Origin: Flavobacteriales bacterium
GTDB lineage: Bacteria > Bacteroidota > Bacteroidia > Flavobacteriales > Flavobacteriaceae
NCBI GenBank assembly: GCA_027023475.1
Contig: JALVVJ010000180.1
Coordinates: forward strand, 8,889-72,888
DNA length: 64,000 bases
Reading direction: 5' to 3'
In this document: piece after piece, positions 1-8,436 of the stretch
Layout of the letters: every line of letters starts with the position of its first letter
Numbering within the stretch: the first letter of the stretch is position 1
Position numbers and translations under genes: made by a program
The notes under the pieces: model-generated
Databases searched by the model: none
What the model was told of the DNA's origin: nothing
The model's input: only the letters and a program-made list of their open reading frames with translations

Positions 1-594
1 CAGAGTAACACAGAGGGATTTTTTTGTAAAGTTTCACCGGGTTACCAAGCGGCGATGTCCTTCAATGATTACAGTAGCAAATCAAAAATAATTATAAAAA
101 ACTCTGTGAAACTCTGTGCCGTACTCCTTGAAACGCTGTGGTAAAAATTATTAAAAACCACAGAGGACACAGAGTTCATTTCACAGAGTAACACAGAGGG
201 ATTTTTTTGTAAAGTTTCACCGGGTTACCAAGCGGCGATGTCCTTCAATGATTACAGTAGCAAATCAAAAATAATTATAAAAAACTCTGTGAAACTCTGT
301 GCCGTACTCCGTGAAACTCTGTGGTTAAATTAAAAAACCACAGAGGACACAGAGTTCATTTCACAGAGTAACACAGAGGGTAAAATTCCTGTAAAATTTA
401 GCAGGATTGTATAATAGTAATGTCCTTCAATGATTACAGTAGCATATCAAAATTATTTAAAAAACTCCGTGAAACTTTGTGCCGAACTCTGTGCGACTCT
501 GTGGTTAAATTTTAAATAACCAACGAGAGCGCAGTTTTTTCACAACCAAACATAGCGTTTTTCTGTTTCCTCTGTGAAACGCTGTGGTAAAAGA
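1..594. repeat. Tandem ~180-bp repeat array (cacagag type)
   Basis: Three units begin with CAGAGTAACACAGAGGG at 1, 184 and 364, so the period is 183 then 180 bp. Units 1 and 2 are almost identical and unit 3 is diverged. Each unit holds the core CCTTCAATGATTACAGTAGC (starting 59, 242 and 424) followed by runs built on ACTCTGTG and CACAGAG, which are partly inverted relative to each other. The array starts inside a unit, so it extends left of the window. No open reading frame here looks like a gene. Similar arrays lie at 20829-21300 and 62090-62640. Confidence 0.9.
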
Positions 595-620
595 TATTCT
601 ACTAACAAAATGTATCGCTG

Positions 621-2207
621 TCATTTCCCCACCTGCAAGCGCAAGGTTTCGGGCTTGCCTTTTACCGGCTCCAAACGCACCAAATATACGCCCGGATGCA
701 AAAAATCCGTTTTCACCCGCCGAAGGGCACCTGGAAAACTTTTGATTTCCTTACCGCTCAAATCAATAAAATGCCAAGCCACCAAACCCTTTCCGGCCGG
801 AACCTTTATTTCCACATAACCGGCGGCCGGGTTGGGATAAAGCACATAATTGCGCAGCAAATCCTCCTCACCGATAACCCGGAAATCAAAACATTCGGTA
901 TTATCCGCCGTATTGCTTTCGCCACTTTGCGGCTCCACCACGGCACAGGCGCGATGCCAACCACTTCCGGTGGCCGACAAACGGGCCGAAACCTGCACCT
1001 TGGCACAAGCGGCCAAATCCACATTTTGCTGCGCCACGGCCTGATTATCCACTTCGAACCGGACATTTACGTCCGATAAATCGGTAGCGCTTTGGTTTTT
1101 GATGCGCACCGAAAAAGTCAAGCTATCGCCTTCACGGATTTCGGCCGTGCTGTAATGACTGTCCACAATGGCCAGGTTTAACCCGCCGCTACACGTGCAC
1201 ATGGTGCTGTCGGTGCGATTGCGCAGCATGGGTAATTTGGCATAGAGCGCATCGCCCGGACATTCGGTTCCGCTTCCCGAATCCCGGTGGCCGGCAATGG
1301 TATGCAGCGTAAGCCCCGACGAAGCATGATAGGCCGTACCCAACGGGTCCAGGTTTTTCTGACAACATTTGAATGCCGCATATTCCACAAACTTGTCATG
1401 CATCACCGCCGGCGGCTGAAAAGTGGTGAAAGTGCCCAAATAGGCAATGCCGCAGGTTTCGGAATTATGTCCCGAAAAGTGCGCACCCTTGACATCTTCG
1501 CCACGACCCACATACATCAATCCGTTTTGGTCGATCAGGTAATTGTAACCGATGTCGGCCCACCCGCGGGTGTGCACATGAAAATCCCAAATTTGCCGCA
1601 CGCGCGCCGCCCAATCGCTTTCACCGTTAGGTGTGGCCGTATGATGGACAATAAGGAATTTAACATCGGTGTGCACCGGATTGCTTTGCGGCGGACAAGC
1701 GTTGTTGGGGCACCATTGGTCGCGGGTTACCACTTGCGGATACGGGCAATTGCACGACGATTGCACATTTTGCTCACCCACAGGACGTTGGCCCGCATTT
1801 TCTTGTAACACAGATGTTTTGCCCGGCCAATAAAGCCGCACATGAACCCGGTCTATATGCACCCCGGGAGCCGGACGAATTTCCAGCCGGAGTTGTTGAC
1901 GCTTATTGGGCAAATCCACGTAGCCGAACCATGCATCGGGTTGCGGCTGCAAATCGTCGGCCGGTATTTCAATACGCTTGTTGTCCGAAAGCACAAAAAC
2001 CCTGACGCCACGTCCCGTTCCGGACCCATAAACAGCCGTTTGCAAGTTAATAAACGGATTATCCTTTGCCGGCTGCACTTCGAAAACTTCGCTAATCCAC
2101 TCGGTGGCCGTTCGATGCCAGTGCAACTGCAAATTTTTTCCCGTTTGCGCATGCAAAGGAAGCATAATCCACACCCAAACCCATATCCAAAGCCGGTTTT
2201 TCATCAT
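621..2207 (-). CDS. Secreted PGRP/amidase_2 protein with CARDB and T9SS sorting domain
   Basis: Likely exported N-acetylmuramoyl-L-alanine amidase. A signal peptide (about residues 1-21, ending LHAQ) is followed by a beta-rich region. The PGRP/amidase_2 domain (about 160-330) keeps the zinc ligands: His188 in VHHTAT, His307 in AGHRD and Cys316 in TECPGD. The Tyr in GYNYLID is also present. A CARDB-like domain (about 345-440) and a type IX secretion sorting domain (YPNPAAGYVEIKV) complete the protein. The family cuts the amide bond between MurNAc and the peptide stem; the sorting domain implies export through PorT/Sov to the surface or medium. I chose the ATG at 2207 because the longer reading starts at a TTG inside the promoter element. 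It is probably its own transcription unit. Confidence 0.88.
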   Translation of the reverse strand: MMKNRLWIWVWVWIMLPLHAQTGKNLQLHWHRTATEWISEVFEVQPAKDNPFINLQTAVYGSGTGRGVRVFVLSDNKRIEIPADDLQPQPDAWFGYVDLPNKRQQLRLEIRPAPGVHIDRVHVRLYWPGKTSVLQENAGQRPVGEQNVQSSCNCPYPQVVTRDQWCPNNACPPQSNPVHTDVKFLIVHHTATPNGESDWAARVRQIWDFHVHTRGWADIGYNYLIDQNGLMYVGRGEDVKGAHFSGHNSETCGIAYLGTFTTFQPPAVMHDKFVEYAAFKCCQKNLDPLGTAYHASSGLTLHTIAGHRDSGSGTECPGDALYAKLPMLRNRTDSTMCTCSGGLNLAIVDSHYSTAEIREGDSLTFSVRIKNQSATDLSDVNVRFEVDNQAVAQQNVDLAACAKVQVSARLSATGSGWHRACAVVEPQSGESNTADNTECFDFRVIGEEDLLRNYVLYPNPAAGYVEIKVPAGKGLVAWHFIDLSGKEIKSFPGALRRVKTDFLHPGVYLVRLEPVKGKPETLRLQVGK

Positions 2208-2222
2208 TTTTCGTCTTTCTAT

Positions 2223-2230
2223 CAAAGTTA
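2223..2230 (-). promoter_or_regulatory. Bacteroidota -7 element for the PGRP gene
   Basis: Minus-strand TAACTTTG matches the TAnnTTTG -7 consensus and lies 16 bp before the chosen ATG at 2207. No clear TTTG -33 element is seen at the usual spacing. Confidence 0.6.
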
Positions 2231-2289
2231 CAAAATTTGGACTGTCCGAAACAGACCGATAAAGGAAAAACTAAAATTTCCAAGCAAGG

Positions 2290-2640
2290 GATTTTTTTTG
2301 CGTTCCGGCGCCCTGCGGGCCCCTCCACGGCTCCACAAGCCCGCGGCTTCCTTGTGCAAAAACAATGGCCGCGCCTTGTCTTGTTCGCCCTCCGCGAGCC
2401 CTGGCGGTCTCGCTCCGGTGCTCGGGATCCTGCACGCTTCGCCTATGGCTCCGCGTTTGTCTCCCTGCGCTGGCTGCGGAGCCGCCTGCATCGTCTCCTT
2501 GCCTGTCGCCGGGCCGGATGTCCCGTCCCGGCTCTTTGCCGGCGAGCCACCTACGGCGGCTCGCCTTTTGCGCCGCGGAGCCCTGCCGCCTCGCTCGGAC
2601 TTTTGGCTCGCTCGGCGGCGGTCTCCGCGGACGAATATTT
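2290..2640 (+). repeat. GC-rich dispersed repeat, module G
   Basis: Noncoding, GC-rich stretch made of short partly inverted pieces such as GCGTTCCGGCGCCCTGCGG, GGCTCCACAAGCC and GCGCCTTGTCTTGTT. The same pieces in the same order recur at 58965-59330, and related copies lie at 30800-31080, 16501-16865 (inverted) and 43032-43560 (inverted). Reading frames across it have repetitive Arg/Ala/Pro composition and no recognisable domain. It fills the gap between the PGRP and beta-helix genes. Confidence 0.8.
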
Positions 2641-2679
2641 TTTATTTCTTCTACCGGAAATATTGAAGGAAGCGGGTTC

Positions 2680-4356
2680 CTATCTGCGAATCAAAGGAAT
2701 TATTTTTGTGTGTCCGTCCCGCAAACGGGTAAGTTGCAACCGGTAAACGCCGCGCGCCAAATTGCCGGTGCGCAAAAAATCCTTGACCATTCCCCTCAAA
2801 AGCACACGCCCGCAAGCATCGATCAGGCGGTAATGAAATGCTTTCCCCGGCGGCAAAAACAAAATATTGTCGAACGGATTGGGATATACCCCGAAGTCCG
2901 TTCCCGTGCTATCCACTGTCAAGTTTTGCCATTCCTCCGCTCCGTTATCCACGGCTGCGCCCACCATACGCTCCTGACCGAAATAGTCCGTTTCACCGGC
3001 CCGGGGCGTATAGCCGGGATTACCGGTATTAAAGGGCGATGACGATGTTAGCCGTGGCAAGCCGGTAGTGTCGGTTTGTATTTGCGGGTTCAGGTAAAAT
3101 CCATGTATTTCCAAGCCCGTTCCGCTACGGAAATCCGCCAATCCGTTGTAGGCCGTGCCGTCGAAATCGAAACCATTGTCGGAATCGTCCCCATCGGTGT
3201 CGTAGTAAAGATTATAGTCCATCACCAGGCCCGGTTGGGTGTTTTCGGCGTAGAGTAAATCGTCGGCGGCGGTAACAAAAATATTGTTTTGCACTATGCA
3301 ATCTTCGGCATAGGTCAAAAACAGGGAGCCGGTGCCGGTTTGCTGGCCGTCGTTCAACCAAAAAGTGTTGTTCGACACATCGCAATTGCGCACCCTGCCC
3401 GAGCCGCCGGGATAATCGTAACCACCAAGCGCCATGCCGGCTTCGTCGTTCAGGAGCAGGAAATTATTCCGCACCACAACATCCCGGGCTTCGTGTCCCG
3501 GATTTTCGCATCCTATTTCCATTCCGAAACCGTTGTGTGCACAGCGGTTGTAAAATATGCGTATATGTTGCCCGCCATCCACATAAATTCCGGCCGACGA
3601 AGCATAACCGGCCCGGCAATATTCGACCCGGTTGCGGGCGACCAATCCGTTGCGGGCCACATCCAAACTGTCCACACCGCAAGTGCCTTCCCCGCCAATA
3701 ATGTCAATGCCAATATTGGTCAGATGGTGGACATAATTGCCGCTGATTTCAAAATTTTCCACATTTCCGTTCAGGGCGATTCCTTCGCTGTAACCCAAGC
3801 GGCAGTAGGACAATTCGTTTCCTGTGATGCGAATGCCGGTGTAGGGCGTTGTTTCGGTACCGTAAACCACAATGCCCTGGGCGTTGGTTTGTTCGGTTAC
3901 GGCTGCCTGCGCATCGGCCGAAAAATGAATGTCGTGGATGTAACAATTTTCGATGGCAATGTTTTGACCGCTACCGGCAACAAGGATGCCTACGGCATCG
4001 TTCATGACGTTGTTTCGGATTTCAACCCCTTGGATATGGATGTCGCTCCGGTTTTGGATGCGTATCATGGCCTCGTCGCCGGTCAATCCCGTGCCGTCAA
4101 GCACTGCCCCGCGCGGATTTCGGGCGCGGATGCTCAGGCCGGAAAACGGAATTTGTATTTTTTCGTTGTAAACCCCGTCCATGAGCACAAGTGTATCGCC
4201 GGAATGCACGTGTTGGAGCGCATAGCTCACGTGTTGCCAAGGCGAACCGGCCGAACCGTTATTCGCATCATTGCCCGATGGCGATACATAGTAGGCCTGT
4301 TGGGCATAGCACGACCCCATGCCCAACAAACCCAGCCAAAACCACCGTAGTTTCAT
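2680..4356 (-). CDS. Right-handed beta-helix protein with T9SS sorting domain
   Basis: Secreted protein of 558 residues. The signal peptide ends near SCYAQ. Next comes YYVSPSGNDANNGSAGSPW, the start of the DUF1565/pectate-lyase-like right-handed helix fold. The helix, with many PbH1-type turns of the form NxxxIxNCYIxD and GIxxxGGxxxRI, continues to about residue 440. A type IX sorting domain (FGVYPNPFDNILFLPPG) lies near residue 488. The fold suggests polysaccharide binding or cleavage, but no catalytic site could be assigned, so the substrate is unknown. The gene has its own promoter and is likely monocistronic. A similar fold is used by the gene at 52849-55227. Confidence 0.85.
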   Translation of the reverse strand: MKLRWFWLGLLGMGSCYAQQAYYVSPSGNDANNGSAGSPWQHVSYALQHVHSGDTLVLMDGVYNEKIQIPFSGLSIRARNPRGAVLDGTGLTGDEAMIRIQNRSDIHIQGVEIRNNVMNDAVGILVAGSGQNIAIENCYIHDIHFSADAQAAVTEQTNAQGIVVYGTETTPYTGIRITGNELSYCRLGYSEGIALNGNVENFEISGNYVHHLTNIGIDIIGGEGTCGVDSLDVARNGLVARNRVEYCRAGYASSAGIYVDGGQHIRIFYNRCAHNGFGMEIGCENPGHEARDVVVRNNFLLLNDEAGMALGGYDYPGGSGRVRNCDVSNNTFWLNDGQQTGTGSLFLTYAEDCIVQNNIFVTAADDLLYAENTQPGLVMDYNLYYDTDGDDSDNGFDFDGTAYNGLADFRSGTGLEIHGFYLNPQIQTDTTGLPRLTSSSPFNTGNPGYTPRAGETDYFGQERMVGAAVDNGAEEWQNLTVDSTGTDFGVYPNPFDNILFLPPGKAFHYRLIDACGRVLLRGMVKDFLRTGNLARGVYRLQLTRLRDGHTKIIPLIRR

Positions 4357-4360
4357 ACTT

Positions 4361-4393
4361 CAAAGTTAGGCAATACCATCCGGATATGCCAAA
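4361..4393 (-). promoter_or_regulatory. Complete -33/-7 promoter for the beta-helix gene
   Basis: Minus strand reads TTTG (4393-4390), 21 bp, then TAACTTTG (4368-4361). This matches the Bacteroidota -33 TTTG / -7 TAnnTTTG arrangement. The ATG at 4356 follows 4 bp after the element, so the leader would be extremely short, or translation starts at a later codon. Confidence 0.6.
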
Positions 4394-4444
4394 ACGGTGG
4401 ATTTGAGTTATAAAACCGGCGGGCACAACAAGCTTGGAAATAGT

Positions 4445-6325
4445 TTACCTGCCTTCCAATGCGTTTAGCCGATTAATAATCGATTGATTTTGTTTTTCCA
4501 GTTCTTCGATTTTTTGCTGCAAGCTTTCGATGGTTTGTTTTTGTTGTTCAATCATTTCCTGTTGTTCCTGAACGGCTTTGACCAAGGGCACAACAAATTG
4601 GGCGTAGGAAAGGGAATAGAGTCCGCTGTTACCGGAAGGTTTATCCACACCGCTAAACTCATATCCGGAATCCGTGGCCGCTTGCTCCACTTCTTGTGCC
4701 AGAAAACCGGAAAATTTTATGCGTTCAATATCGTATTTTTCCGCATAGTCGGATGAATCCTTTACTCCGGCAAATGAATCTTGAACATCTTTATCGATGT
4801 AGTATGTAACGGGATGTAATTTCATGATAAAATCCAAACCCTTGACATCGTCTTTGATGCCGGTTTTGATGCGCTCGTCCGAATAGGTGCTCCAAGTAAC
4901 CTGACCCCCTATCCAAGTAACCGACGTATTTCCGATAGCCACCTTGTTTGGCCCGCTAGGTTGTGCACCATGCCCCAATGCTGTCGAATTATTGTAGTTT
5001 CCGCTTAAAAAAGCACCGTCTCCAACAGCCGTATTGTATTCTCCATCATAATTATCCCTTAGCGTAACGGCTCCAATCGCCACATTGCTTCCCCCCGTAG
5101 TGTTGTAGGTCATGGCTGCATAACCGATGGCTATATTACTTCCGGCGGTGGTATTACGGCTAAGTGCTTCGGTTCCTATGGCCGTGTTATAACCGCCGGT
5201 TGTGTTTGCATACAAAGATTTATAGCCGATTGCCGTATTTTTATCGCCATACGTATTGTTATATAAAGACAATGAACCATTGGCCGTATTGTAGTTGGCA
5301 CTGGTATTTTCATATAACGCCTCCCAACCGAGCGCCGTATTATCATGCCCCCTGACATTGGAATAAAGTGCCTTGGAACCCACGGCCGTATTTTTTACTG
5401 ACATCGAACTCGAAGTTATGTTTAATCCGTTGTTGTACAGTGCCGAATCGCCAATGGCTACCAAATTGCTGTGATTTGTATTACTGTACAATGCACCCGT
5501 TCCAAGGGCTACGTTTGAATATCCCGTGGTATTGTTGTACATGGCCACAAAACCACCGGCAACATTATTCATGCCCGTTGTATTGTAGTACATTGCATAG
5601 GCACCGCCAACAACATTTCCGGCGCCCGTGGTGTTTTGCCGCAACGCTTCGGAACCCAAAGCAACATTCATGTCTCCGGAAGTATTATTATGTAAAGCAT
5701 TCATCCCAAATGCCGCATTTTCGGAACCCGATGTATTGGCATACATTGCGCTTTTACCATAAGCCACATTGTAGTCGCCGGTGGTATTGGAATATAACGC
5801 GTACAATCCCACGCCAACATTACGGTTGTTGCTTTGGTCATCATTGACACCGGCATTAACGCCAATAAAAACGGATGAACCGTTGGCATCGGAACGGGCA
5901 TCGCTCAAATCATCCAATTTTATCGCGCCGTTTTGCACGCCTCCGGCTTGGTCGGCATACTTGGCGTAGGGCACATAGTTAAATTCGGTTGTTCCAAAAT
6001 CCTGATAACCACTCCCCGTATTGATTTCCACCTGTAAAAAGTAAGAATTACTACCCCAATCAATGGTGGAAAAATCTCCCAACAGCACTGTCCCTTCTCC
6101 GATATTAACCACAGCAATACCATTGGCATCGGTGGTTGTGTTTTGGGATTCCTTGTAAACGGCCGTTGAACCGTTTTCCAAAATGGTAAACCGGAAAGTT
6201 ATACCATGGTTGGCCAGCGCGTTGTTGTTCTCGGTAATAAGCGCCTTGTAGTTGAATAATCCGTTTTGTGCGAAGGAAATATTCGCAGCAAAAATCATTA
6301 AGAAATAAAAAATCAGCTTTTTCAT
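4445..6325 (-). CDS. Head-repeat surface protein with C-terminal S74 intramolecular chaperone
   Basis: A signal peptide (to NISFAQ) and an N-terminal beta domain of about 120 residues (GSGYQDFGTTEFNYVPYAKYA) come first. Then follow roughly 14 repeats of 20-24 residues built on NTTGxxNxAxGxxALxxNT, like the left-handed heads of trimeric adhesins. The end is an endosialidase-type chaperone (Peptidase_S74, from about residue 479) with Ser482 and Lys487 in SDERIK, the self-cleaving dyad of that family, and a Gln/Glu-rich coiled coil (about 580-626). By family knowledge the chaperone helps trimerise the fibre and then cuts itself off. The first 120 residues are shared with the protein at 10461-12434. 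It follows the gene at 6337 by 11 bp, so they are probably cotranscribed. Confidence 0.85.
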   Translation of the reverse strand: MKKLIFYFLMIFAANISFAQNGLFNYKALITENNNALANHGITFRFTILENGSTAVYKESQNTTTDANGIAVVNIGEGTVLLGDFSTIDWGSNSYFLQVEINTGSGYQDFGTTEFNYVPYAKYADQAGGVQNGAIKLDDLSDARSDANGSSVFIGVNAGVNDDQSNNRNVGVGLYALYSNTTGDYNVAYGKSAMYANTSGSENAAFGMNALHNNTSGDMNVALGSEALRQNTTGAGNVVGGAYAMYYNTTGMNNVAGGFVAMYNNTTGYSNVALGTGALYSNTNHSNLVAIGDSALYNNGLNITSSSMSVKNTAVGSKALYSNVRGHDNTALGWEALYENTSANYNTANGSLSLYNNTYGDKNTAIGYKSLYANTTGGYNTAIGTEALSRNTTAGSNIAIGYAAMTYNTTGGSNVAIGAVTLRDNYDGEYNTAVGDGAFLSGNYNNSTALGHGAQPSGPNKVAIGNTSVTWIGGQVTWSTYSDERIKTGIKDDVKGLDFIMKLHPVTYYIDKDVQDSFAGVKDSSDYAEKYDIERIKFSGFLAQEVEQAATDSGYEFSGVDKPSGNSGLYSLSYAQFVVPLVKAVQEQQEMIEQQKQTIESLQQKIEELEKQNQSIINRLNALEGR

Positions 6326-6336
6326 ATTTACTTTTT

Positions 6337-7509
6337 TTAGTTTTGATAATCAATAAATTCCAATTCGGTTACTGTATAAACGAAGTTGCCGTATATGCCT
6401 TTCGACTCGTATATTACCTTGGCAAAAACACCCGGCATATCGTTGATCATCCAATATTGATAATGCGCATGACCATTGACGCCCTCCACCACGGTGCAGC
6501 CATAGGTTTTCCCGTCATATTGCCAAGGCCTGTTCCGGTCAATAATGCGGTAACTGTCCAAATTCTTTTGCGGAAAAAAATTGTTGTACAAAACCCGGCC
6601 TTTGGTTACAGCGGATACCCGGATGCGTTCTTCGTCCCTTTCCTTGTAGGTCGTAAATTTTATTTGATGCTTTTCTTTGTCCATATCCACATCGACCGAA
6701 TAATATTGCCGGTGAAAGGTTTTAACATCTTCAAGGTAAACGGAACGTTTATAACGCAAGTTTTTTATGCCCGGCAAAAAGGCCCGGAGTCCGTCGTCTG
6801 TCCACGGAAGTTCCGTTTGTTCGGATACTTCGTATTCCACGGAATCATTCTCAAAATTCAAATGCTCCACCGCCAATACTTCCGGTTGTTTTTCCAATTG
6901 ATATTGAATGCCTTCATTTTCCACTTCCATATAATCCTTGTTAATCCGTAAAATGGAATCTTTTTTCCTGAGCACATCCACATCCGCCATAACAACAAAA
7001 ACATTTTCGGCAGGAATAAACCACCATTGTCCAATGGAACCAACCGACCCGTTTTCTTGGATTTCCACCATGCTAAACTTGCCGTTTTCGTCCAACCGGA
7101 CATAAGTGGATACGGTTCCGCGCATAAGCCAAGTGCCGGTCAGGTTTTGAAATACCGGATTGTTGTCGCGGCGATCGTAGGCCTTCCGGTAGTGGAAAGT
7201 AACCGAATCGGTTTTCAGTACCAACCGGTCGGGAGTGTGTTCGGTAATAGGGAAAAACCCGTTATACAATTTAATCTGTCCGGACGTCAATTCAATGCCT
7301 TGGTTTTGCCTTGTCCAGGTACCGATTTCGGTATCGAAGAAGAACACCTTTCCGTCGGGTGAAAAACGGTTGACAACATACGGATGAACGGTTCGGGATT
7401 TGGTTTCCACGGTGGTTAGAATCCATTTTCCGGCAACCGGAAGGGCTTGACCTCGCATTTTAATTATTAGCAAAGCCAGGATAAGCCCGGAAAAAAATTT
7501 GAACTTCAT
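6337..7509 (-). CDS. Secreted protein of unknown function
   Basis: I do not recognise this family. With the ATG at 7509 the protein has about 390 residues and begins with a hydrophobic signal-like segment (FSGLILALLIIKMRGQA). Two lipocalin-like stretches of the type GKWILTTVE...FSPDGKVFFFDTE...W and LTGTWLMRG...VRLDENGKFSMVE suggest two repeated beta-barrel or copper-resistance-NlpE-like modules in the first half. The second half is charged and ends FVYTVTELEF. It sits between a lipoprotein gene and the head-repeat gene with short gaps (28 and 11 bp), so it likely belongs to one envelope operon. An in-frame ATG nine codons upstream (7536) is less likely because it spoils the signal peptide. 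Confidence 0.6.
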   Translation of the reverse strand: MKFKFFSGLILALLIIKMRGQALPVAGKWILTTVETKSRTVHPYVVNRFSPDGKVFFFDTEIGTWTRQNQGIELTSGQIKLYNGFFPITEHTPDRLVLKTDSVTFHYRKAYDRRDNNPVFQNLTGTWLMRGTVSTYVRLDENGKFSMVEIQENGSVGSIGQWWFIPAENVFVVMADVDVLRKKDSILRINKDYMEVENEGIQYQLEKQPEVLAVEHLNFENDSVEYEVSEQTELPWTDDGLRAFLPGIKNLRYKRSVYLEDVKTFHRQYYSVDVDMDKEKHQIKFTTYKERDEERIRVSAVTKGRVLYNNFFPQKNLDSYRIIDRNRPWQYDGKTYGCTVVEGVNGHAHYQYWMINDMPGVFAKVIYESKGIYGNFVYTVTELEFIDYQN

Positions 7510-7537
7510 ATCAAATAATGGATGTCGAAAAATCAAA

Positions 7538-8410
7538 TCAATTATGCTTGTATACTTTCAGCATTTGCTTCATCATATCGTATTGCCGGCGCAATTCTTC
7601 ATCGGACATATCTTTCAGTTCTTCGTCCTCTTTGGCCATTTTCTTCCATTCCTCGAACGACATATTTTCCATCCTTCTCAGGTATTCTTCATCGTCTTTA
7701 TCCATATCATCACCAAACATGCTACTATTGTCCGGCATCCCACCCATCATTTCATCCATATTTTTTTTGGGAAAAGCGGGCAATTTGAATTTAGCGGCGG
7801 GTACCGCAACATTGAATTTGGCACTTACGGCCTCGGTAAGGGTGCGAATGCCCATCACCGTCATGTCGGTTTTCAATACCACATCCTTATAAGTCCATAA
7901 TTTACCGCCCGGAATGCTCCAAACCTCACAGGTGTAGCCAAGTACTTTTCCGGTTCCTATTTTTTTTCCACCCAAGGATTTGAGCATTTCTTTACCGGCT
8001 TTGCCGGCGTGGGTGCCGGATTTTTTCATCATATTCATGGCCATATCGTTGCCGGTATAGATCACTTTTTCTTCGAAATCAACCGAATAGGTTTTGCCGT
8101 TATCCAATTTATCCATTGTGTGCGCTTGGGTCGTTTCGGTTTTTTTCATGCCCAAAACATTCACGGTGGTGGTTTGCCGCGATTTGGTTTCGCGCAATTC
8201 AACCGCCCCCCAATCTTTGAAATACAGATATTCGGTTCCCGATCCCTTGACCGTTCCGCCCATAGCAGTGCCCGAAATACTTGTTTTGTATTCCACCATT
8301 CCGGATTGGACGCCGTAGCGTTTCAGTTTGTTACGACCGGTTCCGTTTTGGCTGTTTCCTCCACAACCTACCAGAAATAAAATAAGAACAAATAAACTCC
8401 CTTTTTTCAT
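7538..8410 (-). CDS. Lipoprotein of unknown function
   Basis: The ATG at 8410 gives a clear lipoprotein signal (MKKGSLFVLILFLVGCGG) with lipobox LVGC. The central region (VEYKTSISGTAMGGTVKGSG...YLYFKDWGAVELRETKS...KYSVDFEEKVIYTGND...LGYTCEVWSIPGGKLWTYKDVVLKTDM) resembles the DUF4412-like periplasmic beta proteins of Bacteroidota. The C-terminus is strongly charged and Met-rich (DEEYLRRMENMSFEEWKKMAKEDEELKDMSDEELRRQYDMM, about residues 245-285) and probably helical. The function is unknown. It lies 26 bp after the OmpA-family gene and before the secreted protein at 6337. Confidence 0.65.
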   Translation of the reverse strand: MKKGSLFVLILFLVGCGGNSQNGTGRNKLKRYGVQSGMVEYKTSISGTAMGGTVKGSGTEYLYFKDWGAVELRETKSRQTTTVNVLGMKKTETTQAHTMDKLDNGKTYSVDFEEKVIYTGNDMAMNMMKKSGTHAGKAGKEMLKSLGGKKIGTGKVLGYTCEVWSIPGGKLWTYKDVVLKTDMTVMGIRTLTEAVSAKFNVAVPAAKFKLPAFPKKNMDEMMGGMPDNSSMFGDDMDKDDEEYLRRMENMSFEEWKKMAKEDEELKDMSDEELRRQYDMMKQMLKVYKHN

Positions 8411-8436
8411 CACGTGTGTATTTTTTATTATTAAAT

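Noticed and set aside
1-594. CRISPR array
   Set aside because: The repeating unit is the full ~183 bp with very similar content, not a short repeat with unique spacers of constant length, and no cas gene is near.
2237-3042. Plus-strand proteins in the GC-rich stretch
   Set aside because: Several overlapping frames with Arg/Pro/Ala-rich repeats and no domain, reading through a dispersed repeat and into the antisense of the beta-helix gene.
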